64,000 nt of DNA, taken from the NCBI GenBank assembly GCA_025531455.1, contig JAMYHL010000004.1, positions 868,001 to 932,000 of the forward strand. The letters run 5' to 3'. The notes below the pieces were generated by a model. That model was not told the DNA's origin. It searched no databases and saw nothing but the letters and a program-made list of their open reading frames with translations. This document shows, piece by piece, positions 1-12,862 of this stretch; within the stretch, counting starts at the first letter, position 1; every line of letters starts with the position of its first letter. The DNA is from Apiotrichum sp. Y4204 (lineage: Eukaryota; Basidiomycota; Tremellomycetes; Trichosporonales; Trichosporonaceae). The translations under genes and the position numbers were made by a program.

Positions 1-2602
1 GGTCCCGATCAGTCTTCGCCCGCTGCGCTTTCTGCACAGCTTAGCAGCTTAACAGCTTAACAGCTTGCAGCTTGTTCGATCCTGCGCACCATTCAATTCG
101 ATTCGCTTGCATCGCTTTGGTGCTTCTTGGCTGCCAATGGATAGTGTGCGTCATCATGACCGGACGTCGAACAGCGGGAGCAAAATGAGATAGCCATGCA
201 GATTTCATGTGGTGCGGAGATTGACTTGTTTTCCGCTTTTGCTTTGGAGAGTTTACGTAAATCATGGCACGACCTGGCTTCTCTGGCTTCTCTGTTACGC
301 CGAGACCCCTAGGATCGCGGATCCGGATCGGGGACCATCTAACGCGATCAAACGCAGGGCGCGCGAGCGCTCAGGCGCCCAGGGAACAGACACCGCGACG
401 CAGGATGAGCAGGATCGCAGGATCGTAGGACACCGCGACGCCGGTACACCTGGCACGCCTGGCACGCGCCGAAACAGCGGGGCCGTGCACCAGGGAAAGA
501 GGGACGGGGGGAGAGTGAGATCGCGCGGGCCGAGAAACAATCTGCAAACAGTGCGGCGGTGAATAAAGATCAAGCATCACAAGCCAGTGATCCAGTGAAT
601 CTGTAGCTGACCCGGTAGGGGGCCTATAGGGGGCGGGCAGGGAGTGGTCAAAGTGGACAGGGGGGTGGTTCTTCATGGGTTGGCGCAGCGCACAGTGCAC
701 GAACGCGCATGGGTTGGTCAAGACATTACATGGGTGACATGGGGTGCATGAGGGGGTGACGATTGAGAAGAGATCACGCTACACTGAGAACCAATAGCAA
801 GTGCTTGGTCGGGGGTACATGACACTGTCACGGATCACGGATCACGCTCGAGCTGCAAGGGAGGTGTACACATGCACGCGTTGCAGCCACAAATCCAGCA
901 GGATGCAGGATACAGGATGCAGGATGCAGGACTTGTTGCATGTTGAGATTCTCGAGGTTACGGTATGTCCAGGGATGAATTGAGTCTTCTGGCCTTCTTG
1001 GCTTCTTGTTCTCGACTCACCACGGCCCATGAACCCATGAACCCACGGCCCGATCGCGTCTCGTGCTACCCCCATCGGGGCATTGGCAGGCAAATTTGGC
1101 TCTGGGCAAGAAGCTAGACACCCTAGACACTAAAAACACAAACATCCACCACGCGCATCCGCCCTCCGTTCTTGCTCCCAAACATCAATTCGCATACATT
1201 CCGAGACAGCAGTGGGCTAGCGCGTCTTGTTTGGTTTGTTTTACTTGTGGTGTAGGCTTTGTGGTCGTCGAGAGACTGCTTGGATACTCTTTGGCTCGGT
1301 GGGTGCTCGGTCTGTGGTTGTGCGGTTGTCTACATACGGTGCTGCAATACCGTCATCTCCTTCATGCTCTCGTTTTCGTTCTCGTGTTTCTGGTCTCCCT
1401 TGATCCCTTTTCTTTCCCAATTCCCTTTCTGCCCCTCCTGCTTCAAGCAGCGCCCATGACCGGCAAGACATGAGAATGAGGGCAAGATGTAGTAATTACA
1501 CCTCGTAATGAGTTTAATATCCCTCATCCTCAGCAGCCAACAGGCAGCGAGTCGCAGCTCGTAAGCGCGCTTCCCGTGTTCAGAATCCGAATCGTAGCCG
1601 CTGTTCTGCCGAGATGAATAGCATGAGTACCACCATATTGCGCCTTTGTTGTTGATGTGGCTGGACCAGGCTGCGACAAGGCGCAAGGCGTGCAACAGGC
1701 AGAGGTGTAAAGAAAGGAACGACAACACGCTCTGCTGTAGTGCTAAATTCACAACAGCAACGCGCAACGGCTTTAACAAAACGGCAGCATGGCAGCAGCG
1801 CATTCACACAAATCCTCGTGCCGCGCGCCGCGTTCCGCGTCCTGGGTCAAACAACACGCGTTTCTCCCCCCTTTCTGCTGTCCTGCCCTCCTCCGTCTCT
1901 CCTGTTATGCTGCCTGTTGCCTGACCTGATGCCTCCCCGCTCCCACACATCCTTGTATCTGCATCCATGCATCCCCGTCTGTCCTCATCTTCATCCTCAT
2001 CTGCACCTGCATCCTCACTCTCATCCTTTTTCTCATCATCATCTCCTCTCTCATCATCATACTCTAATATTCCGTCTCACCCCCCGTCGTTGCTGACAAC
2101 ACCCTCCTCGCAGCGTTAACCCCCAGCCCAAACTCCAACTCTCCCCTTCCGCACTCATATACATAGCCATACTCTGGGATTCGTACCTCTCCCCCTACTA
2201 CTGCATACTCCTCTCCGCATCCCCATCAGGCCCCGCGGCACTGCTGTAGCGCTCCAGCTCCAGCTCCAGCTCCTACTCCCCACCACTCTCCACCCAACTC
2301 TATCTCCAACTCAAACAACCCAAACACCGCCACCACCACCATTCGTGCCGCACTAAGAGCAGCTGGTCCTGCTCGTCTCCGTGCTCCCACCCTGCGCAGC
2401 TCACACGAATCTCGGAGCTGACAGCGGCTGAGCGTCAGTTCGCGTAGCCCGCCCTTCCGATCGCGTCGCACCGCCCGAGCGGTTCCGCATATCACTAGGC
2501 TTCCAGTCTCACCCCAGCCGCAAAGTCGCACGTCAGACCACTCTCGTGCACGAACCCCTAGAGCCACCCGTCCTGACCCCTTGCCGGTAGCTCCTCATCA
2601 CA
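1..2602. other. Gene-poor spacer upstream of the first gene
   Basis: No convincing coding exon is visible on either strand. The open frames here are short, lack recognisable domains and do not join through GT..AG introns into anything longer. Roughly 1860-2310 is pyrimidine-rich on the + strand (runs of CATCCTCAT and CTCATC), as expected for a promoter and 5' leader of the gene that starts at 2603. Confidence 0.6.
898..931. repeat. Short tandem repeat, CAGGATG/CAGGATA units
   Basis: Four close copies of a CAGGAT(G/A) heptamer lie head to tail in the spacer. It is a small microsatellite with no sign of being coded. Confidence 0.7.
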
Positions 2603-4473
2603 ATGACCTCGCCCGAGTCCTCGCTCGGCACTTCTCTGACGTCTCTGGACCCGGTCGGGTCGACAGACACGGACGAGCGCCTCGCGACCCCGCACGACTC
2701 GGACGTGAGCAACGTCGACGAGTGCCTGTTATCCGAGGACGAGGTGCTCCACATCTCGCACTCGAACGCGCCCCCGTCGGCCTTCCGCGCGCGCCCGGCG
2801 CCAGCAACGACGTTTATCGAGGGCGTCGGCCCCCGCCTCACCAAGGCCGCGGCGCTGCGCCAGGGCCTCGAATGGGATGATCCGCGCGACGCACGCCGCG
2901 CGCTCGGAGAGGAAGTGCAGGTTGCATTTGACAATATTCCCGGACACAAGCGCTCGGGACTTGCTTTGGTGAGTGTGGTATACTGCGTCTTGCTGTGCTG
3001 CGATGCGGGCCGCTGGGATGCGTCGGGTGCAAAGTCTAGGCCGCTTTCTGGGTTCCGGGTCGGAATAGCCCTGTCCCCTCGGTGTGCCTTAGAGAAACTG
3101 CATCTGTTCCATAGGATGCCTCTTGACTTTCTCCCCAGGGAGCGCCCCGAACTGCTTGTCCGTGGCGCGGCACATGCCTAGAAAACAACAGTGCACTCTT
3201 TATCCAGTGACAGAACTCTATGTTCTGCCTGCGAGTGGCGTCGCTTTTGTCGTTCCTGGCCTTCTGGAGGGGTCGCCGTGACGCATTGGGTGTCGCATCG
3301 TGACGGCCATTCAACCAAATGCACATCAAAGCCGATGGACAAACCTTGTTACCCGATTGCTAACCCTCCAGAATGTCGCAGCCTTGGCGGAACCTTCAGT
3401 TACCCCACGGCAGAACCGCGCCACCATGCTCCGCATGGGCGTGGCTGTAGACGAGCCTGTGCGGAATATGGCAGAGAATGCCGCGCGCAACAAGGCGAGG
3501 GATCTCGCAGAGCGCGAGCAGCGCCGCAAGAGCGTCGCACTGCCCCAGTCTCTGGCCACCCCAGAGGTCACCCCGCGCCAGAACCGCGCTGCCCTCCTCC
3601 GCCTCGGCCAGGTGCCTGCGTCTCAAGGGCGTGATCCCCGTGATGTGGCCCAGCAGGCAATTCTCAACAAGGAGAGGGAGGCCGCCGAGCGCCTCGCGAA
3701 ACGTAAAAGTGTAGCCCTCCCTGCGAGCCTGGCTGCGCCCACTATTGTGAGTCACATTGACATGGAGCGGATTCTGATATATAAAGGTGCCCCGCGCAAA
3801 TCGTGCATCGATGCTCCGCACCGGCGACCCCGCTGCAACCTCTCGCCCTTCGTCGTCCGCCTCCCGCGCATCCTCGGCTGCCTCCCGCCCACCTACTGCC
3901 CCCCGTCCTTCGACCACTCCCCGCCCGTCGACCATGTTCTTCTCCGAGTCGTCTTCCCGCCTCACTTCCGCCACGGCGTCGTCCGCAGCCAAGAGCAAGC
4001 CCTCGCGCCAGAGCGTCGGCCCGCTCCGCTCTCTCGCCGCACCGGTGATCACCCCCCGCGCCAACCGCGCTTCAAAGCTCAGGACAGGCTCTCCCGTACA
4101 GCGCTCGCTCTCGCGCAGCAGCTCCACCTCGTCGCTTACCTCGATGAGCACCGGCACATCCAAGCTCAACCCCTCGCCGGTCCGCCGCGAATTCCCGATG
4201 CCCTCCCCTAAGTCACGCTACACCGCGCCGCGCCCGGCCCCCCTGCCGCCGAGCCACAAGCCCGCGACCCCGAGCGTGTCGTCTGACGTTTCCGCCGCTG
4301 TAGAGACCGCCAACACCGACCCCTCTCCTTCCCCCTCTGGCGGCTCCGAGCGCCGCAACTCGATCTTCCGCCGCCTGAACCCCCGCCACAGCGGAAGCAG
4401 CACGTCGTCGGACCGCTCTGCGCGCTCCAGCATCCTCGGCTCCAAGATGGGCACCCCCAAGACGCGTGCTTGA
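2603..4473 (+). CDS. Repeat protein with PRxNRAxxLRxG motifs, function unknown
   Basis: Exons 2603-2968, 3372-3746 and 3787-4473 keep phase 0 throughout and give 475 residues. Introns are 403 nt (GTGAGT, CTAAC branch, CCAG) and 40 nt. I do not recognise the family. The protein is Ser/Pro/Arg-rich and probably disordered. Its core is a roughly 29-residue repeat reading (R)KSVALPxSLAxPx[VI][TV] followed by PR[QA]NRAxxLRxG. The second half occurs at about nt 3400, 3570, 3788 and 4055. A diverged copy, PRLTKAAALRQG, lies in exon 1 near 2830. RRKS/KRKS before the repeats resembles basophilic kinase sites. The C-terminus is Ser-rich and basic. No membrane segment or signal peptide is visible. A scaffold or cytoskeleton-linked role is possible but not shown. 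The long first intron could hide another small exon. Confidence 0.75.
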
Positions 4474-5532
4474 CGCGAGTGCCGCGGGCAGCGGCGAGCT
4501 GGCAATGCGAGGCCAGGGAGAAGGCGATTAAAAAGATCGTGACGAACGCAACGAGCGCGACGAGAATACGAGAATCTCAGCATGCTAGCATGACTAACGG
4601 CGTGGCACCGGTCATGTCCGCGAGTCACAATGTTCCTGGTGACAGACGAATCTGGTCTCAGGGCGAAAGGCACGCGCGTAGAGGCCTAGAAGCAGCAATT
4701 TCGCATCTGGAGAGATCAAAGTGTGAGGGAGAATGACGAGATGAGGGACGACAAGAGACGATCGTGTTGCCTGTTGGTGATGGCTATTTTGTGATCTGTG
4801 ATCTGTAGAGAAATGGCGCGGCGCGCCCTGTTGTGATGGATATGGATGGGTATTGGGATGGGTGGTCGGCGGTGGGGTAGACGGCAAGCGAACAGCCTGG
4901 AGCACGATCAGACTGAGCAGACTGAGCAGCAAGAGCTGAGCTAGCTGAGCAAAATGCTCAACATGCTCTGCATGCTCTGCACTTTATCAGTGGGGCAACA
5001 TCACCAGCTACCACGCCACTATCGCAGCAGTGGTTACCATCACGTGCGACAACTGTAAGCGAGCGTGCATGCATGCCATGCTCAAGTCCACCTCTGCTCG
5101 GCATAGCATTGCCCCGAGCCCGTCCACCAGCGCGATCCACTGGTAGAAAGTCGCACATGATCAACCCCCACATGACGTATGGTCTCGGTCTAGGCCGGCC
5201 TCCACATTCATCAACAAACCTCGCCTGCGCCAGATCGCCCTGTCGTACTGTAGCTGTCGTCGAGCAACAGCTCTTACGATTTCAACTCCCGGTCGCTGCG
5301 CTTATCGCCCGCGATCACACGCTCATCATGCAAGCATGCAAGATTGTGGGAGCAAGGGGGCGAGGGGCGAGGGATGAGGGGGGGGGGAGATGCAGAAATC
5401 AATACACACGAGGAATTCATTTCTCACCAACACGCACACGGATATGAAAACAACACCAAAACACTAACATTAACACCATCAACACCATCAACAACACCAA
5501 CACTAACAACAACAACTCCACTCTGTACACCA
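4474..5532. other. Intergenic spacer
   Basis: No supported gene. About 5445-5520, just before the next start codon, is an AC-rich low-complexity leader of ACACCATCA/ACAACACC units on the + strand. A G9 run sits near 5380. Confidence 0.6.
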
Positions 5533-7450
5533 ATGCTCCCACTTTTCCTCGCGCTTGCGGCCGGAACCGCGCGCGCAACACGCCCTACGAACTGGACGCC
5601 GCCGGCCGCTGCGCAGCTGATTGACTGGAAGAGCATCAACGTGCTTGATCCGATCATGGCGCAGGGTGAGATGGGGGGGTTTGATGTGAGTCCCGCGAGC
5701 GGAGCGAGCGGAGCGAGCGGGGAGGGGGGTAAGGTGGGGTCAGGTGGGCGTGGGCGGAGCAGGAAGGGGATATAAGAGAGGGGTGGAGCGGTGGGAAAGG
5801 AAGTTGGAAACAGAGGAGAGAGGAGATGAGAATCAGCCGGTTATCGAGTGCGCATTGCCTGGAGAGCGGTACGAACTGGAACCTGGGGCCAGAGAGTGCG
5901 AAGTTTGAGTACAAGGTCACTCTGCGTCCAGAGATCCAGATATTCCATCGATACATCGAATTCACACTGACCCCAGCTCTTCATCCCGCCGGGGATGACT
6001 GCGGCCTCGCTCGCGGCCCGCCCGTTCCACATCTACGACCCCGAGTTCTTCGCTGTTATCGGGGACGCGCCGAGCCTGACGCTGATTGCCGAGACGGACG
6101 GTGATCCGCTCTTCCACGAGGCGGCCGTGTGGTGGGTATACACCAAAAAAGAAACCTGTATTGACGGAAGGTATCCCCCGACAGACACAATGTTCTTTGT
6201 GCAGAATGCGGGCGCGCGCGCGGCGGGAACGGGGCTGAACAAGTCGGCCATCGTGCAGCGCATTGCGGTGGCCGAAGCGGCGGCGTATGCCGGGGAAAAG
6301 AATGCGACGGGGAAAATCCACGTCATGCCCGTTAATGCTACGCCGCCAGTGATCAACCCGAATGGGGGGACGAACTGGCGCGGTAAAGTTGTGTTTGCGG
6401 GGGAGGGGATGGGGGAGAGGATTGCGAGTGCGCTGTATGTCATGGAACCAAGGAGTCCGTGGAATACCACTGGTGAGCCGGGGGTGAGCTAGGCTTCACG
6501 CTGACCATAGTCCTCCTCAACAACTACTTTGGGCGGCAGTTCAGCTCGCTCAATGATGTGGCGGTACACCCCAACGGCTGGATCTACTTTACGGACGTGG
6601 ACTATGGTGCGCAAAGAAAAATCAAAACACGGCTGACCGCCAGGAGCACTGCAGGACTTCCGGGCAAAGGTCAACATCCGGAGGCAGGTGTATCGCTTCA
6701 ATCCCGACAGCGGCGTCGTCCAGGCCGTCACGGACGCAGCGGTGCGCCCGAACGGTAAGTGGGGAGAGGGGAGGGAACCGAACGCTCTACTCTTTCTGGT
6801 ACTCACTCCAGGCATCACGTTTTCGCCCGATGGCAAGTGGCTGTATATCGCGGACACGGGGGCCGCGGAGGGGTTCTACGGCGAGGACTTTGGCAAGCCC
6901 GCGTCCATGTGAGTGAGAGCCGTTAAGAGCGGGCGAGGGGTGTGGACGAGATATCCCGCCCGGATGTCATCTCCGTGTCCTGGATATCCCCCGGCTATGA
7001 TCTCCGGGTCCTGACCAGACTCCCCATCTCCCTTCCCCCAACCCTTTGCTTTTATTTTCTGTTCCCTCCCCGCCCTGCCCCCATTTCCTAACATCAGCTA
7101 CCAGTACCCCGTAACACGCGACGGGCGCGTCGGCCCGCCGACGCTCTTCGCCTACGTCTCCCCGGGCGTCCCGGACGGCATCCACTGCGACACAAAGGGA
7201 AGGGTGTACGCTGGCGCCGGGGACGGCGTGCACGTGTGGAACAAGCGCGGCACGTTCTTGGGCAAGATCTACACCGGGTCCACTGTGGCTAATTTCCAGG
7301 TAAGAAGAAAGAACACAGAATATGTATGGGGTTCAAGGCTGATGATGGTAGTTTGCGGGAAAAGGCCGGATGGTGCTCCTTGCCGAAACGAAAATGTTCT
7401 ATGCCACGCTCGCTGCCGAGGGCGCCGAGCTGCCCGGCATGTTGGAGTAG
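5533..7450 (+). CDS. Secreted SMP-30/gluconolactonase/LRE-like beta-propeller protein
   Basis: Eight exons: 5533-5685, 5977-6131, 6171-6472, 6511-6606, 6644-6754, 6812-6908, 7098-7299, 7352-7450. All junction phases agree and give 404 residues. Residues 1 to about 15 (MLPLFLALAAGTARA) form a signal peptide. The mature part matches the fungal SMP-30/lactonase-like family: FHIYDPEFF, DPLFHEAAVWYPPTD, FFVQNAGA.AAGTGLNKS, NPNGGTNW, LNNYFGRQFSSLND, NGITFSPDGKWLYIADTG, DGIHCDTKGRVYAGAGDGVHVW and KIYTG.VANFQFAGKGRM. Members are six-bladed propellers, often annotated as lactonases, though few are biochemically tested. Two introns are long (291 and 189 nt) and the others are 37-57 nt. Extracellular hydrolysis of a sugar lactone is inference from the family. 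Confidence 0.88.
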
Positions 7451-10145
7451 TGTAGTGTGATGAATTTGTGGCATTATTGAATTGTCTGTTGCGCTTCTCT
7501 GGGTGTCGCGTCGCGAGACGACCCATATGAACACCCATCGCGCACGGCCTGGACGCGAGTGTCCCCGCTAGGATATACCGAGCCGGCAAACATCATGTCC
7601 CATACCTGCTCACTCCCACTGCGGAGGTACATATGTAAACTGGGCGGGCCGGAGGAAGCGGACGGAGGAGGCAGGGTAGGAGCAGGAGGCGGAGTCCCCG
7701 TCCAGTACTCGGCGTCGTGCCGGTACCGGGTGGCCCACGCTCCACGCTCTCCACAGGTCCGCGGCGCGTCCACCACGGGTCGGAGATCGGAGCGCGCGCT
7801 CCGACATGCGCTACGGGAGTGGCAGTGTGGCGCCGGGAGAATGTAAATATAGAACCAGGGGCGCCGGGCATTCTCTGTCGCATCTGTCGCACTTTACAAA
7901 GTTGGAGGGCAATACGATGGGTTTGAGACGTCAGGAAATGCAGGAAAAGTTGGACTCTGTACGCCGGGAAGAATGCTGGGCTCTACAGGTTCTACGTCTT
8001 GCCTCTTACTCGGCCGAGGGATCGGCCTGGTGGCTCCAACGAAGGGCCGGGTAGAATGCAATAAAAGTATTCTTTAATGTTGCTCGGCGCGTGTCGTGTT
8101 CCTTGTTCCTCGTGCTGGAAAACACGAGGTACAAAAGGTGGGGGTGGGGGTCGAGAATGTCGGCAAGAGATGATATGACTGATTACCCGTTTACCGGGGG
8201 GGTTTTTTTTTTTTCCATTAGAAGTCCAAAAGTTGGAGTGTATGGAATGCCCGCGGCTTCGACAGCTTCCTCGTCTCTCGTCATCGTTGGTATTCTCGTG
8301 CTGTTCTCGACGAAGAATGGGCAGAAATGTGTCATTGACGGCCCGGGGGTACGCGCTAGTGGGCGCCATTGTGCCTCAAGAATGCTCGATTCTCGAGATG
8401 GCTCCATATGCTCGTTCCTACCTCTGAGCCACTGACGTCCTCGTTTAGTCTGCTAGTCAGGTCGCGATAGTCCCCCAGGCAACTCGTACGACATTCGCAT
8501 GACTTTATGCCGTCCTTTACCGTGCAACTCGAGACCAGATGCTAGAGTTAGGTGCCAGATGCCAGATGCCACTCAACCTTCTCCCGATTCGAGACATTCT
8601 CGTCGGCCGACATTCTCGACGATCCACCATCCTCCAGGCGTACACCCTCGAGAACACCCTCGTGAACACCCTCGTGCACACGCTCGTCGAGGCCCGCGCA
8701 CCATCCTCCGAAGAGACCGGAGCACTCCCCGCGGGGCGCACGGCCCCTACCGTCTGCCCGAGTTGTCGAGATGTCGGGTTGTCGAGCAGCCTGCCCGAGC
8801 TTTGTCGGTTTTTCTCGTCGTCAACGACGGCCCGGATGATCACATGAAAACAAGCGGGGTCAGTGCGAGATGCCTCTTTGGCAAGGTCGTTGCGACGCCA
8901 AACAATGCTCCGGCCGGAGCTAGTGGTGCCTGTCCGCGCTGTCCACCGTTCCGTGGCTGATATGGGGTCCGAGCTTCGGAGTGCGGGCAGGGGAACATCT
9001 CAGGCTAGTGGGTCAGTTGGAGTGTTTCGAGGACGGGATATCCTGTCAGTTAGAGTCGCTGTCAGTTCGAGCCCGGAGGTCAGTGTCGGTGCGCGCTCCA
9101 AATAGCTGGGATGAGCCCCTAGCTGTCCTGTTTTGATGTTGCGCCATGTCTAGGCGCTGTCGGGGCAATGTCCTGTCGGGATTGTGGTAAATGTCAAGAG
9201 AAAAAGTAAAGTTTCCGTCTGTCTGACAAGATGAATGGAATCGTATCGAGGGGGAGAGGGATGTGGTGTGTTCCCTTTCAAACAATGTTAGGAAGTGTTT
9301 TGCGTTGTGTGTTTCATGATGGGCCCACCCCAGGCCCAGAGTCGGAAGGAGTTCCTTTTCGTGGTGGCTGCAATGGTCCCTCATGCTTACTTTTCTGTTG
9401 CATTTGTATTGCACTCTTTTTTGCTTCTCGTCCATTTCATTTGTATCATACTAGCTCGCACCTTGTTGATCATATGATTAGCCCCGATTAGGATTCTGTT
9501 TCCCGATTAGCCATAAGAGGTAATAACCCCCCACCTATTCCCCCCCCCCCACCGGGCCGTAGCGTGTCTCCATATGGGCAGCAGAATATGAACTAGAATT
9601 GGGATCCGCGTTGCGTTGCATCGCGCGCATCCCTCCCCAGCCAAACAGCCCAGTGCACGTGCGCCTGTCTGTTTTTGCCACCCTGCGTGTCTGTGTTGTG
9701 TACCCTGCTGCCCTGCCGCCTTGCCTACCCTGCACGCGCATGGAGCCCCTCGTTCTATCCATCCTGCCATCCTTGCCTGCCGTGTGTCCTCGAGGCGCCG
9801 CGGGCCGTCCAAGCACTCGCTCTCTCGCAGTCAACAGCCCGCTCAACTGTCCATCCATCCATCCACTGCGTCTTCTCTACTCGTCTTTCACCAACCCATT
9901 GCCCGCAGCACTCATCATCTATATAAAGGCATCTTGTATCACCTCTTAGCATTGTCTCTCCACCAGTCTCTCTTCTCATCGTGTTCACATCTATCCTCGC
10001 ATCTGCACGCTTCACCAACCTCTGTCTCTCTTTTGTGCCCCGCCAGTTGTAGTCGTTCTTTCCCCCATTTCTCTCTCCGCCACCCCGCGGCAACCCCCAT
10101 CTCAACTTTTTTGTACCCAACACCGCTAGCCGGTAACCCACAACC
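7451..10145. other. Long intergenic spacer
   Basis: No supported gene on either strand. Present are a T11 run preceded by G7 near 8198-8215, a minisatellite at 8640-8692, a C-run near 9540-9550, and a CT-rich stretch from about 9900 to 10140 that is probably the promoter and leader of the downstream protease gene. Confidence 0.6.
8640..8692. repeat. 12-nt minisatellite, (G/A)(A/C)ACACCCTCG(T/A)G
   Basis: About four imperfect 12-nt units of ACACCCTCGTGA type run head to tail. The surrounding sequence is also rich in CTCGAG and CTCGTC words. It lies in non-coding sequence. Confidence 0.6.
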
Positions 10146-12862
10146 ATGCGCACTCCCTTCCTCGCTCTCCTCGCCCTCCTCCCGCTCCTGGCGGTCCCCG
10201 CCACCGCGCACGCGCACGGTGCGGCCAAGCGCAACGAGCACGGCGGCCGCAAGTCGATCGCCTTTGGCCCAGAGCTTCCCCACAACAAGTTTGAGGCGGC
10301 ACCCGCCCAGTCGGGTCTCCGCCGCCGCGACGCGTCCCCCCGCGAGGCCGCCGTTGCCTTCATCGCCGAAAAGGTCGGCGCAGGCGAGGGCGACGGCTTC
10401 TACATCCGTGACGACGTGAGTAACTAGTGCCCGAGTGAGATGCCCCAGGTGATCGGAACGGAGATGGCGGTCATTTTGCCACTACTTCCGCGTCCCGCCA
10501 CCGAAACGCGTCACCGTCACTGGTGTCGGCGTCCGCCGACCCCACCAACACACATCACACGACTTGCGTCGCCGACGCGTCGCACTCTGCGCTGCGCCCG
10601 ATGTGTTCTGCGTGCATCGCATGGTGCATGACTTGTCGTGCATGGTGCCTGTGTGCATGATGTTTGCCTGTATGGCGACCCGGTGTTTCACGATCGCCCC
10701 TTATCTGCTTATCACCTTATCACTAACCCCAGACCTACACCGACGAGCGCACCAAGGTCACCCACGTCTTTGCCCGCCAGCTGATCAACGGCTTCGAGGT
10801 CGGTGACGGCGACATTAACGTCAACGTCGCCCCCAACGGCGAGATCCTCTCGTTCGGCAACAGCTTCCACCCCGAGAAGGAGGTCCCGCAGAACATTCAG
10901 GCCCGTTCGCTCGACCGCGAGCGCGACCTGGTGTGCTCCAAGATCGAGGAGCAGCTCGACCGCCACCGCAAGGCCCTCGCCGAAGCCACTCCCGGCACTG
11001 GTGCCTGGGAGATTGTCAAGACCGCTGCCAAGGCCTGGCTTGGCTTTGGCGACGAGGAGGAGCCCACCGACCCCGAGCTCATTGAGGCTCTCGAGACCAA
11101 CTACCGCAAGATCCAGGAGGAGCACCAGGTTCGCTGCGACAAGAAGCTCCTCGCCCGCGCGCCGCTCAGCCCCACCGAGGCGCTCGCGCTCCTCGTCCCC
11201 CGCCTGTCGAACAACCTGCAGGGCATCAACGCCTCCGAGCTCACCTCCACTACCCAGGAGATGCTCGGCCCCAAGAAGGCTCCCGCCGAGCCCCCCACCG
11301 AGCTCATCTCGGGTGAGCCCCTCAAGAACGCCCAGGTCGTCTCGGAAGTCCCCGCCCGTACCATGTACACCCAGACTACCGGCGGCGCCCCCGTCATGGT
11401 CTACCGCTTCGACGTCGAGATGGAGGACAACTGGTACGAGGCTTACGTCTCGACCGACACTGGTGAGATCATCCGTATCGTCGACTGGGCTTCGGACTCG
11501 CACCCCGACCACCACAGGCACAGCAACAGGCGCAAGCGCAAGCCGTCGCCGGCCCCTTCGCGCGACAGCGAGTACTTTGTCTTCCCCTTCGGTGTGAACG
11601 ACCCCTCGGTCGGCTCGACCAAGCGCGAGGTCAACCCCGCGGACAAGGTTGCCTCGCCTCTTGGCTGGCACACCTTCCCCACCGACTCCAACCCCTGGCC
11701 CAACACCAACTGGCCCGGATCCTCCACCGAGGGTGAGAACACGTTTGTCTCCTCGACGGTCGGCAACAATGTCCTCGCGCACGAGAACTGGGGAGGCCGC
11801 AACAACTTCCTGACCAACTACCGCCCGGTTGCCAACGGGAGCCTCAAGTTTGTCTACGAGTACGGAGAGCCCGAGGGACTTGCGCCCAAGGAGTACGCCG
11901 ACTTTGCCATCACCCAGCTCTTCTACACCTGCAACAAGTTCCACGACCTCCTCCACCGCTACGGCTTTGACGAGGCGTCGGGCAACTTCCAGATGGACAA
12001 CTTTGGCCGCGGCGGCAGGGGCGGCGACCCCGTCATTGCCAACGCCCAGGACGGCTCGGGTACCAACAACGCCAACTTTGCCACGCCTCCCGACGGCCAG
12101 GCTCCCCGCATGCGCATGTACGTCTGGGACACTGCCACCCCGTACCGCGACGGTGACCTCGAGACGGGCATTGTCATCCACGAGTACGCCCACGGTCTCT
12201 CGACCCGTCTTACCGGTGGCCCCATGAACTCTGGCTGCCTCGGCTTTGGCGAGTCTGGTGGAATGGGTGAGGGCTGGGGTGACTTTATTGCCACCCTTGT
12301 CCGCCAGACCACTGAGCACAAGGGCCCGGACGACACTTTCACCATGGGCGCCTGGGCCGCCAACAGCGCCCGGGGTATCCGCAACTACCCGTACACAACC
12401 GACACCAAGACCAACCCTGCGACGTACACCACCCTCGACGGAGCTGGCTACTCGGGTGTGCACGCCATGGGCGGTGTCTGGGCCGAGATGCTCTTTGTCA
12501 TGTCCCAGCGCCTTGTTGAGAAGCACGGGTTCTCGAACAACCTCTTCCCTCCCGAGGACCCCTCCCAGCCCAACGAGTTCTACGCCGGCGCGAGCTGCGA
12601 CAGCGCCTCGGATGGCCCCCTCGTGCCCAAGCACGGTAACACCCTCGCCCTCCAGCTCGTCATCTCGGGCATGAAGCTTCAGCCGTGCCGCCCCACCTTC
12701 TTTGACGCTCGTGACGCCATCATCCAGGCCGACAAGGTCCTCACCGGCGGCGCCAACAAGTGCATCCTCTGGAAGGCCTTTGCCGAGCGCGGCCTCGGTG
12801 TCGACGCCGCCAACAACGGCCGCCGCACCAACGGCTTCCGCGTCCCGTCCGACTGCAACTAG
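10146..12862 (+). CDS. Extracellular fungalysin metalloprotease (peptidase family M36)
   Basis: Two exons, 10146-10415 and 10733-12862, phase 0, give 799 residues. The intron is 317 nt (GTGAGT..CCCCAG). Residues 1 to about 23 form a signal peptide (hydrophobic LALLALLPLLAVPATAHA). Next is a long propeptide of the FTP type, typical of secreted fungalysins, then the M36 catalytic domain. The zinc site HEYAH is at about residues 573-577, and the third ligand glutamate in GEGWGDF is at about residue 603. The downstream blocks GYSGVHAMGGVWAEML and the C-terminal GLGVDAANNGRR are family hallmarks. The role is secreted protein breakdown. Cryptococcus has one well-known relative, Mpr1. At about 800 residues it is longer than ascomycete fungalysins (about 630), mainly in the propeptide. 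Long open frames on the opposite strand are codon-bias shadows. Confidence 0.95.

Noticed and set aside
2969..3371. Extra exon inside the 403-nt first intron of the PRxNRA gene
   Set aside because: No GT..AG pair gave an in-phase exon with repeat-like sequence; left as intron, but not excluded.
10712..12634. 640-residue open frame on the minus strand opposite the fungalysin
   Set aside because: It mirrors the codon bias of the real gene (G/C at third positions removes antisense stops), has no domain, and the + strand protein is unmistakable.
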